A model generated the notes under the pieces. It saw nothing but the letters and a program-made list of their open reading frames with translations. It was not told the DNA's origin and ran no database searches. From positions 17,645,001-17,709,000 of the forward strand of contig CM062219.1 in assembly GCA_031216445.1 (NCBI GenBank): 64,000 nucleotides of DNA, written 5' to 3'. Below, in pieces: positions 30,967 through 43,461 of the stretch; within the stretch, counting starts at the first letter, position 1; the number at the start of each line of letters is the position of its first letter. Both the position numbers and the translations under genes were made by a program. The stretch comes from Lateolabrax maculatus (Eukaryota > Chordata > Actinopteri > Acropomatiformes > Lateolabracidae).

Positions 30967-33900
30967 CTAGTGGCTGCAGGACTGAGTCAGCAGCTCCTGG
31001 TAGTGCAGTCCAGTAGCCAGAGAGCGAGCCATGTGTCCAGAGGTTTGTTTCATGTGCCGAGCTGCTCTGATGGCTCTGTTCAGAGAGCTGTCCACGGAGC
31101 GCTGATTGTCAGCGGAGAGGGAGAGCCCGGTCCTCCCCCTCACCTCCCCACGACCTCTGACCCCTGACGATTTGCCAGGGCTGCTGCTAGGAGACATGTA
31201 GAGGGGTGACGAGTACAACCTGAAGAGAGGGTAAGGTTGATAACAAGAAAGAAAGTTAGGATGACAGTTCAGGTGAAACTTTGAAATTTACAAGAACTGT
31301 AAAACTAATTAAACCTATCCTCTCCCATATCTTTTGCTCAGATGACACCAACTTCGCTACACTACTTTAGACTGTCCTCCACATATGATCCAGACAAACT
31401 TATAAAAATCAAATCAAAATAAATGACAACATTTTGATGTCATGGTAGATGTAGTGTTGTAAATTTCAGAATTGTATCTCAAAAACAGTACTTGTGACTG
31501 TATTTGGAATTCTATCCGTATGTTAACTATTGCATCCATCCATCCATTGTGTTCCGCTTATCCGGGGCCGGGTTGCGGTGGCAGCGGGCTAAGCATGATA
31601 TTCCAGATGTCCCTCTCCATGCAACGTTTTTCTAGCTCCTCCTGGGGGATCCTGAGGCGTTCCCAGGCCACATGAGATATATTAGCCCTCCAGCGTGTTC
31701 TGGGTGTGGGGTCTCCTTCCTATTAGACATACCCAGAAAAACTCAGGAGGCATCCTGATCAGATGCCAGAACCACCTCAGCTGGCTCCTTTGGATGTGCA
31801 GGAGCAGTGGCTCCACTTCAAGCTCCTCACTCTGTTTAAGCCACCCTACAGACCTATCTGAGATGTTGCTCTTTTGGTCACTTCCTAAAGCTCATGCCCA
31901 TAGGTGAGGGTTGCCTCAAGCTTTGCCTTCAGTCTCAGCTCCCTCTTCATTACAATGGTCTGCTACAATGCCTGCATTACTGCTGATGCTGCACCAATCC
32001 ACCTGTCCATTTTAAACTCACTCCAAACCTAAAATGAAGCAATCCACTGTTACCAGCAGAAAACCATGGCCTCAGACGTGGAGGTGCTTATCTCATCCTG
32101 ACCGCTTCACATCCTGCTGCAAACCGCTCCAGTGCGTGTTGGAGATCAGTCTGATGAAGCCAACAGAACCACATCATCTTCAAACAGCAGAGATTTTTGT
32201 AATTTTGGGGTCCCCAAACCAGATACTCTCCTCGACTGCGCCTTGAGATCCTGTTGCCAGAGTCCAACACGCACTGAAAACATATGTGACTTTGTCTGTG
32301 CCATTTAGACAAAGCTCTCACTTTGGTTGTACAAGGACCGGATGGCTTGTAGAAACGGCCCCTGTACACAGCACATGTAGACTCGACGCGCAAACTCCCA
32401 TGATCCTTTCAGCAACCCTGCAAGGGTAAAGAGCTGTCCCAGGGCCTGAATGGAATCTGCATCGCTCCTCCTGAATCAAGAGCCACAATCGGTCGTAGCC
32501 TCCCTTCCAACACCCTGGATTAAACTATCCTGGGGAGGTTAAGCAGTGTGATACCCTGATGATAATGTCCAGAGCCTCTCAGGTTGAATCTCATCCACAT
32601 CTGGTGCCTTGCCACTGAGGCACTTCTTGACTACATCAGTCAGGGACATGGGTGAGGTTTCCCCTGAGACTTCAGACCCTGCTTCCTCCACAGAAGATGT
32701 GTTCAGTTCAACGAAGTGCTCTTTCCACCACTTGACAATATCCCCAGTTCTCTTCCCCGGCTGAACACAACCCTGCTTTCCCGTCCTGTGTCATCGAATG
32801 GTTCGCCAGAACTTCCTTGAGGCCAACCAAAAGTCCTTCTCCATATCCTTCCTGAACTCCTCCCACACCCAGGTTTTTGCTTTAGTTACCACCGGAGCCC
32901 TTCTGACCTCCCGGTACCTGTCCACTGCTCCAGGCAACCCCTAGGCCAATCAAGCCCAGAAAGTCTCCTCTTTCAGCTTGACGGCTTGGACCACAGCAGC
33001 TGCCTCTACAATGAAGGCTCTGAACACGGCCCACTCAGATTCCATGTCCCCAACCTCCCCCAGGATGCACGCAAAATGTTTCCAGCACTGGGAGTTGAAG
33101 ACCCCGCGGACAGAGGCCTCCACAAGATGTTCGGGTTTGTCCAGCAGCCTCCCCTGGCATCTGATCCAACTCACTCAACATACGGCAACTTCCAGTATGT
33201 TTGTAGTATGCACTGTAACGGGGTGTCAGCTGCCTGCAGGAATCTTCTTGCCAAAAGCTATAACAACTTATTCTCTTTTTTTTAAGGCTCACAATTTCTT
33301 GAGACAAGAAGTTTGATGTCTGTCATACTAACTTATTTACTGTTAGGACAAAATTATTTCTAGTATACTACTTGCAAAATAAATATACTATGACAATTAC
33401 TGTGTAGTACATACTGTATTTGAAAATCACTACTTGGTGACTGAGCCAATGCAAGAAATGTCATCGAGATTGGAGGGAGGCCAGTGGATGAAATCAACTT
33501 AATGGGCATATAATCGTGTGTGTGGCGAGAGGGCGGGTTACTTACAGGAGTGGTGGTGGTGGTGGTGGACACGCGGGCATGTACTGCAGCAGTGCAGGTG
33601 GAGCTGCAGCTGCACAGTATCTGCTCCTCACCGCTCTGTCAGGGGACTCTGCTGGTTGGCAGCTTATGTGAGGGGGGGCATCTGAGACTCTGTGACAGTC
33701 TGTGAATCACAGAGGAGGCCAGGAGCTCCATTAACACTTCAGATAATTAAACTCATTTCATTTACTGCAGACTGAACTGATTCATGTGCTGAGTAGTGAC
33801 TGTACAGAACTTTGTGCTGCTGAACAATGAATTCTCTTGGATTTAAATACCTGGGATTTTATGAGATAACTGTTCTCATCTCTCTATCAGTAAGCATTCA

Positions 33901-36900
33901 AAACATCACAGCTTTGATCACATGGTCTCTAACCTGGCTCTGTGCTTCTGTACGGTTCAGGGCACCCACAGCGAGGACAGTGACGACAGTGAGAGGTGTG
34001 GGTCGGCTCTCTGTTACCACCAACTGGCCCTGACAGCAAAAAACAAACAGAAGTAGGCTTAAAGGAGGCTGAACGCAAAGAAAGTCAAGTAATAACAAAC
34101 GCGTAGAAGGAAAGAAACACAAATGCTGCTCAGGATGACTCCTTACTTTCAGATCGACCTCGTTGACGTGACAAACACTGAGGACAAAGAGGAGCTTGAT
34201 GACTTTGGCTGTCAGGTTCATCTGCTGTTTCCTGCCCTGCAACACACACACACACAAATACACTCACCAGCGGGGTAGACAATCTGTTATGGCAGATTTT
34301 CTCCTAAAATACATGAAGTTCATCTTAACACTTCATTTTTAAATTAAAAGTCTGTTGACACTAACACGTAGCTATGAATTCAGAAGTAGTCATATCTGTT
34401 TTTATGAGCAATAACAGAAGCCCTGTAGTCTTTGCTTAATATAGCCACGTGTTTTGCAAGGAATTACAAAAGGGAAAAAGCTGTATTACGATGAAATAAA
34501 ATAAATTCTAGGTTTTATCAGATAACTGCTTGGTATTACAGTGCTCTTAATTTAAGGCTCAGTTGCATGTATTTCCTCTCTGAACTGCGTCAACACAGCA
34601 CTGGTTGTCCTGTTGATTAGGAAACTATAGGCTGAAGGTTCTTTAAATCCTGTGTCAACACGTCTGTGGGCAAGACACTAAACTCCAACCTGCTCACTCA
34701 CTGGAGGACTGGACTGTCTGGTAAAACTGTTGCTAAATAGTCAACTGGATCTCTGTTTGCTGGGAAGAAGTTGATGAATCAAAACATCTGTAGAAGGATG
34801 AATATTCTTACTGGTGTGTGTTCTGCTGCGGACAGTATTTCTGTCTGTGGACGTCTGAGTACATCTGGACACCTGAGGCTGACGCAGGGGTGTAGAGGGC
34901 TCTGAACCTGTCACTGAAAACAAAAACATTACAGTCATCAATTATGAGTTATATTGTTCAAATCACATGATTCCTTATGATGACTATGCCTGCTTCTGTG
35001 TCTATGTACAGTATAATCTATGCAAAAGTCAAAATGGTTATGTTTTCTATGCATCCTCATCATTGTACAGACATATTGGTTGGCTTATTTGCTATTTGCT
35101 TTGGACCAAGTCCTGAGTATGACTAAATGTAATGCATTACCATTTAGGGCTCATGTATGTATGTTAAACGGTTAGTTGTTTATTCACCTTGTCTTTCACT
35201 AGTGGAAAAACCTGGATTATAACAGGTCTGAGTTACGGTTAAAAAGTCAGCTCAACTTACAGATGTCAGGTTGGTGTTTGTGTCTGTGTGCAGAAGGTGG
35301 TCTTGTCCTGGTTGTTCGTCTCAGTGTAGATTCCTCAGCCTCATCAACCGCCTGTCTGTCTCGTATTCCCCTGATGACATCACTCCATCGCTCCCCAGAC
35401 CTGAGGGGGGTGGGGATTATACATACATATATACAAATACATATACACACATACATATATATACATACACACATACATACACACACATATATATATATAT
35501 ATATATAGATAGATAGAGGCTTCCTTGCTATAGCTACAAGTTCTTTCCTGTCCTCATTCAGCAGACAAACTGCAGTGTTGCAGTAGAACAGGTTGATTGT
35601 GTGGTTACAACTGAAGGATAAAAACCAACCTGATGCGAGGTGTAGAGGTGTGGTGAGTGTAGTTCTTCTGAGCAGCAGCAGCTGCTCTCACAGAGCTCAG
35701 AGGCTTCTTATGTCTCAGACAGCTTTCTAGTCTCTCCTTCAGTCTGCTCACCTCGGTCTGCAGAGTCTGGATTGCATCACTAAAAACATACACAAAAGCA
35801 CTCAAAAGATGTGTAAAATCATATGAAACAATCCAGCTGGAAGTCATGTTTGCATTTAGTAGATACATACAGGTTTCTCACCACCATGCATATCCAAAGT
35901 CAAACACTATTTAAGTCCAGTATATGTGACCATTGAAGTGCTGCACTGTGGGAATATTTGAGTGACTGAACCAGGATATTTTTATCAAGTAATCTATGCA
36001 GGTGGCAGTCCAAATGTACATGCACACACTCTTTGAAAAGAGTCATGCAACACCACACCATGCAGCAAACAATCCAGAGTACCTCCTAATATGCAACCAC
36101 ATTCAGTAGCAGTCGATTCTGTAATAAAATACATAAAATAATATGATGACCGAAACATTAAGGATGGTTCAGCATTTGATCATGTGTGGCTTGATGTTGG
36201 AAGGCAGAAATCATCCAGGAGTCTCTGCAGGAAGACATAAACCTGGCCTTGTTTGCACAGCTATTGCCATCGCAGCTGCTCCTACACACACTCACTTGCG
36301 ATTCACCACCTGACTGGAGCTCAGTGCTGTGAGAGAATTGCCATGGTGATAACGTGCAGCGGGGGAGGAGCTGGAGCTGTGGGGGGAATTGATAGATTCT
36401 GTATACTGGTCATTCTGTCCGTCTTCAGACACACTGTGAGCTGCAGAGACAGAAAGGAAAGAGACTAATGGGTAATAACATACTAAGAATAACAGGACAA
36501 AAGGCTGTAGCAATGATTTTAGAGATTTTTTATTTTTTAGCTGCCACTAAGTGTTTCAAATGACTTGAGCATGTCTTAAAAAAAATAATCTCAGCTGATG
36601 GACAGAACTTCAAGACTCACTGCTGTCACTCTCCAGCCCAAGTTCACTGGTCCCACTGTCAGCCCTGGTTTGGTCCGTCTGACTGGCCCATCGCTGTGGA
36701 GAGCAGGAGAAGGTGCGTCTCCTCTGCCCCTGTCTGTTTCGCCACGGCGGGTCAGGGTGGAGCCGGGGGGCCCCTCTGGGCTCCACAGCCGTGTGCAAGT
36801 GTGACGGTGAGGAAGTAGGAGATGGTGCTGAGACTGGGCCTGTCTGAAGCTTCCCTGGATTCCCAACCTGAGGCACTGACACACTGTCGTACCATGGAAG

Positions 36901-39900
36901 AATATTCAAACATGCAAAGACAGAAAACACAAAAAATATGAACGGAAAGGAAATGATTGAGAGACACTGAAAAACAGTAATAAAAAAGACAATTAGGGGC
37001 TTTAGAGTTGCAGGATCTAACATCAGTATGCTGTGTGTGTGGGACGGCACATGAGGTCAAATTTATGGTGCAGTAAATTTGTGTGGAGGCACAAAAGCAG
37101 TGCTGGCTTCCTCACCTCTCTGAGGCCCTCTGGTGGACAGGACTGGCAGCTGCTGCAGGAGTCACACGGCTGCTCTCTGAACCAACAAACCCACTGTCAG
37201 TCTCTGGAGAGATGATCCCATCCTGGTCATCACAACACAGAACAAAGATTATGCAACATTTATCTATACACATCTTATATGTAAATGCAACACTGTCTGT
37301 CGTACTAGACAGTTTTTCTTCTTTCTTCTTTCAATAAATCATGTAGGGATGGATGAGTATGGCTACAGTCATGATTAACTCGATTTTGTTTAAATTTTGT
37401 TGAATTTCAGGAACAACAACCAGTCTCCCAAAAGCCTAAAGTAAAACCTTCTGAGGCCTACGTTTGTGAATAAAAACAATGTAGAGTCAAAGATAGAGTG
37501 TATTTCATAATATAAACACCTGAGAAAGCACTCTATTGCTCCCAGTTTGGAGTTTGGAGTTCCTGCCCTCCAGTGCAACGATCTCTCCCAGACTGCTCAG
37601 ACTGCTGCTGTGGGACTCTCCCGCCTTTAACCTCCTGCTGCTGGGAGGATGAACGGGGAGTGTGGTGGACTGGCTGGAGGCCCTGCGTGACGGAGGACTG
37701 GTCCTGCTGGTCCGCTGTTTGCTGGTGCGAACATGAATAGAGTCCCGGTCGTCTGATTTCCTGTTAACAGAGAATTTAATCAAGTGGAGCTACTGAAATT
37801 AGCTTCCCCTCAAAAATACATTCGTCTTTATGTGCATTTGTTTTAGCACATATTTATTTATGTCTAATTTCTTATTTTAGCAAGGTGGCTGAAAAAGCTG
37901 TTTTATTTTACCATTCAGGATAACAATTATTATATTTAGACAGGAATGGACACAATTTTAGACACACAGATGCCTCAGAGCTGCCCAGTACAAGAACAAA
38001 CATCACTGTGCTGCTCATTAAGCTCATCTCTTAAGACTAACCTCTGTGGAAGACTTTTCTGGGCTTCCAGGTTTCCAGTTTCTTGACCCTTTCTCTGTTG
38101 CTCCATGTCCCCAGGCTTCATGTCAGTTCTTAGGGGGGCAGAACAGGGAGCTTCATCCCTCTGGGTATGATCTAAAGATTTGGGAAGCTCCTTGAAACTT
38201 TGGTAGCTAAACAGAAGGAAGAAAAACATTCATGGTGAAATAATAAACCCTACTCTAATGCAAGTCCAGGCTTAGGTTTTGACCGCGTGCAAAATAATCA
38301 AAATAATGTGGGGTAAGAATATCTCCTAACAATAATAAAAATCCTGAGATACTGATAGTCAGATGGTCACTATTCACCTTTCAATTTAAAACCCAAAATC
38401 CACACTTACTGATCCATTAATTTGGGAAAGTCTTGTTCAACAGGTCTCTGTTTGCCATTCAGAGGTTGGAGGTAGAGAGAATTCAGAGTCTCTTCGTCAC
38501 TCTCTTCAGTGGCTGAGCTCACCTCCACTGCCGCTGCCTCGCTTGGATCAACCAGAAAAGGCACAGGTGGACTCTGTAAGGGGATGAAGTTTTAAGAAAA
38601 AATGATGAGGCTGCATTTATGTCCTGTCATTTCATTGCAGGAGTGTGTTCTCAGTGAACTGACAAAGGCCAAATTATTTTAAATGCCAGTGGGCTGACAG
38701 CTACACAACTACATTTTGTTAAGTTAAATTAGCCTCAAGGGGCTTTTTTGGAATCAGTATGAAGAAGAACAAGTTTCAGCAAAATACCATTATCTTCCAC
38801 TAAAATCATTCTTACTGACCAGGCAACAAATAAAACTAGAGGATGACTGACGTACACTTCCACATGAACAAATCTTATATCTGCAAATATTTTTGCCTGA
38901 TCTATCATTAACTGATTTATTAATTACAAAAATGTTAAAGATTAATTTTCTGTTGTTCAACTTATTGATTGTTTCAGCATTAAGCAGCATTTTTAAAGAC
39001 TAAGTAAGAGGCAGGGCTGGACAAATCCAACATGCAACATCCATTATCTTACATGATAATAAGTACATATTATTGTTTTTCTACAGGTTATTCTCTATGG
39101 GTGTACACAACATTTACAAATACAGATCCCCTCTTACATATGTCATCCTCTTCATCATGTACAGCGACTGCGCAAGATATCTCTTTGTGGCACTGATGCG
39201 GAGACGTGCTGACAGAGTTTCACACTCCACTTCAAGGACAGAGTGCATTAATACAGACAGCTGTTAGATGCTGGTACCTGTGGGTTTCTGTGGGTTTCTC
39301 CACCGTCAGAGGGGACATATGAAGGGGTGGGGTGAGGAGGTGGAGAGGACGGAGCCTCACAGGTGGGCTGCCGCTGTCGCATCTGTTCCACCTGCTCCTT
39401 TAGCTCGTCCATACGCAGCCCGCACTGAAAGATCAGCCCCTCCAGCTCCCTGATGACACATGCATACAGACAAACATAATAAAAACAGCAGAAATGACAC
39501 AGAAGTACAGAATATAAAATGTAATCTATGGCATATTTATCTTGGACATCACTCTCACCGTTCAGGGTCAAAGTGGCTGATTTCTACGCCTCGCTGCTGC
39601 AGGAGTTTGTGCTCATCCCTCGCTAACAGGTAGCCTCTTTCTAAAGAGTCGAGCCCCTCAGCAAGCTGTGAGAGGCCCTGTAGAGGAGCATTGGTTCATA
39701 AGACTGGATATATAAAGTGTTTCTTTAATGGTTACAGACGTAAACTGTGAGTTGTTGTTCTTACCTTCATCTGTTCAGAAGGTTTGAGTTTTTCACTCTT
39801 TAGAAGATCATCAAAAGTCTGCAGCTGAATGAGAAACACAAAAATCTTTATCAATGAATACTTTCCTAAGTCACATCAGCCAGCTAATCTGTAAGGATTT

Positions 39901-41398
39901 CCATCACTGTTGATGATTTTAATGGGTCATTTACCTGCTGGAAGAACTTGTCGGCCTGCTTGTAGAGGATCTTGGCCAGCTGCTGTCCCACCTGAGGGTC
40001 TGGGGTCCTTGTGGAAGGACAGGCAGATGAACTCCCTGTTCATTTGTCGGACAGGTGCAGAGGAAGGAAGAGTTATATGATGCAAGTTGTACTGAATGAT
40101 GCAACATTAGCAGCAGCTGAATGACAGATGAAAGCCAGTTGCTTTGTTTGCATGTGCAGGTCGATAAAAATTTTAAGTGACAATATTTTAATCGTAGAGC
40201 AGTAAATCAGCAGAGCAGTGTGACCCAGATGGTGGATGGGAAAGCTTATTCATTGATTTATATGAAATATATGAAAAAGCGGTATATATTGAATAGGATG
40301 AGTGTACTCTGCTGAGCGCTGTGTCCGTTTGGATGAAGAGAGGCTGAGTTGATCTCTGCTCTCTGAGCCTGACGAAAATCCATTGTCATGATCCTTGAGG
40401 CCTGCTGGTTGAGTCCTGACTGCACCGAGTGGCTGGGCTTTGGAGGGTCAGAGTACAGGTTCACCTGGTGAAGAGATGAAAAATAAGAACATGTGAACAT
40501 ATCATGATCTATGTTGTCCGTTATCATTGGTTCGTCTGCTTACATTACAACTTCTAATTTAGTCTGGTGATATAGTGACACACCTGTTTCCTTTCCAGAA
40601 GAATGGTGATATCAGTGACCCCATAATTCAACTTATGACCATATCCACACTGCCCGTCAGCGACTCTACCACCTCAGATGCCTAAGGGGCTTCAGGCTGT
40701 ATCTTAATGTGCTAAAATCTTTCTGTACCTGCACCATAGAAAGCATCCCAACAGGCAGCATGACGGTATGGTTTGGGAACAGCATCGAGAGGGGCCACCT
40801 GGCCCTGCAGAGGGTATTGTGGTCAGCTGAACGCCCCATTAGATGTAAACTCTTAGCCCCACAAGACATTTACATCAAGAGGTGACCATAAAACTTTGAT
40901 TTGATTTCAGCCACTGTCACAATCGAAGACTTCAGCATTTTTGGATCACTGGTAAATTCTGCTGGGTACCTTATTCTTGAAATGAGACTCTGGGCCAGAT
41001 TAAAAAGTACGGCACACTTGATACTGGTGACGAGAATACTTATATAACATCTTATATAAAATAAAGGTTGTCAGACTCAGTTGGATTTGCTAAACATACA
41101 GCAAACCGACATCCCCCTCTAGTGTCCTAAACTCGTACTTGTTCACGTTCCTGCTGTTAATGTTTATGAAGCAGCAAATTGTGAAGACGCAACATCAAAC
41201 AGGTAATTTCAGTCCAGAAAAGACTGGACTGGACTGTGTGATAAAGGGGTTAGACACATACACTAGGTGGTCGCCCCTCCCCTCCCTATCAATACACATA
41301 CAGAATTAATGAGAATGAGAATGAAGGGACGCCCCTCCCTGATAAGCCTGCTAAGCAGTAAATCATACTGCCCTTAAACTGACCTCAACAGTCCCTTT

Positions 41399-41480
<82 letters not shown>

Positions 41481-43419
41481 GGGGGGGAATTTACATAAAA
41501 GCCCATGAGCTCTATGTCACCCTGTGAGCCACTTAGTGTAGGATGCTTTTGTTGTTTTTACCCCTACTATTATTTTCAGGTTGTTTCAGATTTATTATAC
41601 TGATAAGAATCAACACACTGAAAAAATGGGTCAGGATGATGGAATGAACTAAACTAAGATCATAAATCAGACTACAGGTCATCACGTCTCTGAACTGGAT
41701 GCAGACTGAGCCACCAAAAGAAACGAAAGGATTATGGCATTCCTTGATTCAAGTCTAAGGAGATGATGCATTTCCTGTTGTTTGAACTAATTAATCAGGA
41801 TTCACACAACATTAAAAAAAATAATAAATCAGAAAACCTCTTCCTTTGAAAAATAATCTGACATTATATCTCAGTGTAGAGCCTCTCCTCCTACCCCGCC
41901 TGTGTGATGTTATACGTGCACAGGGAGGGGGAGACAGATGGTGGTTCAGCGTTGTGGTGAAGGAGATGGAGGAGAGGCGGGGAGCTCAGTAAGCTGATTT
42001 TAATTGGTGCTGATTGCGGAGCACTGCTGCTCCAACAGAAACGGGCCAATAATTCTTTAAAGAAGCTACTTCACAGCACTTCAACACTCCTCCCTAATTT
42101 CTTTTTTATCCCACTTTACTGAAATTTCTAATAATTCGTTCTGACTTGCTGCTCTGTCTGTGATGTGGTGACAAGGTCTGTGCTGTCCAAATAGAGTTGA
42201 GGGATAAAGACACTCATTAAGCTAATATATATTTATAAAAAAAAGAAATTAGCATGTGTGGCTTTATTTTATAAACCTCACTTTTAAATGTCAGGTCAAT
42301 TTTATTTATGTAGTGCCCAATCATAACAGAAGTTATCTCAAGACACTTTTTATATAGAGCAGGTCTATACCATACTCTTTAAAATACTATTTACAGAGCC
42401 CCAACAATTCAGTGGCACGGAAAAACTCCCTTTTAAAAGGCAGAAACCTCGAGAAGAACCGGGTTCTGGGCCATCTGCTTCGACCGGTTGGGTTGAGAGG
42501 GAAAGAGAGGGGGCTATTTCAAGTGGACTGTGGCCTTTTCTCTCTTGATTCCTGGTATCCTGGACTCTGGATTTTATTCTGGTCCTGATTAGACTTTTGT
42601 GTGTGTACTATACAGGGCACACAGACACGCTGCCTTTTGTTCACAGATATTACTGTACAGACTATAGAAGAAGAGCCTCCACTTGTCCACACAGTATCTC
42701 TAGCCTTTTGTTTGCACATAAAACAATTACTATGTATGATGCCTCTTACAGAAACATCAAAGATAAAATGGGTGATTTCATGTCAAAACATGTAGGGCGA
42801 TAGCTAAAACTAAATTCTGTTTTTTTAAAACCCCACTACTGCACAACATTAAATAGTGATAAATTATAGCCTGATTTCTAGATGAATTACCTTGGCTTCC
42901 AGCCGCAGACGATCAATGGTGTTCTCCGCTTCGGCGTACTTAGTCAGCAGTCTGTTGTAGTCCTCCTGCAGCGAGAGAGAGAGGAAGAGGAAATCAGAAA
43001 GTAAGAGGAAGAAGAGTGCAGAAGAAGCCTTTGAGAATTCATAAGTCTGTAACAAATAAACAGAGCAGAATGAGAGTAAATGTAAATGTAAAATGTCTAT
43101 GAAAACAAGCACCAGAAGGAAGAAGGTCAAATCTTCATTATTCTTTTTGGTACCACATAGTAATTTAAAGAGGACATTTCTTTTAGAAAATGTCCCTAAG
43201 GGCCGTGTGGCAGCGGGAGCGGCCTTTCGCAATAAAGCACAACTCCAAAATGGATTCGGGACAAAATTTGGTGGAAAGGTTGTCCATGAGACAAAGGACA
43301 GCTGATTAACTGTTCATGCCAATTGGAAAAAAAGAGGGTGAGTCAGTGGGAGTGGCCTATAACAAATAGGCGCATAACAGTTAAAAAGATCCACATAACA
43401 TGGCTAAACTTTGTAGAAA

Positions 43420-43461
<42 letters not shown>

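Larger units (their letters stand above)
40465..42890 (-). other. akna intron 5 (counting non-coding exon 1 as upstream), repeat-filled
   Basis: Holds the LINE fragment at 40655-40885, a long AC array with a G run at 41400-41487 and a teleost dispersed repeat at 42291-42515. No additional akna exon was found; the flanking exons join in phase. Confidence 0.7.

Noticed and set aside
33546..33690. Alternative acceptor AG at 33689 for the akna poly-Pro exon
   Set aside because: It puts a TAA in frame early in the exon; the acceptor two bases downstream gives an open frame matching human AKNA's Pro/Tyr-rich segment and keeps the total length divisible by three.
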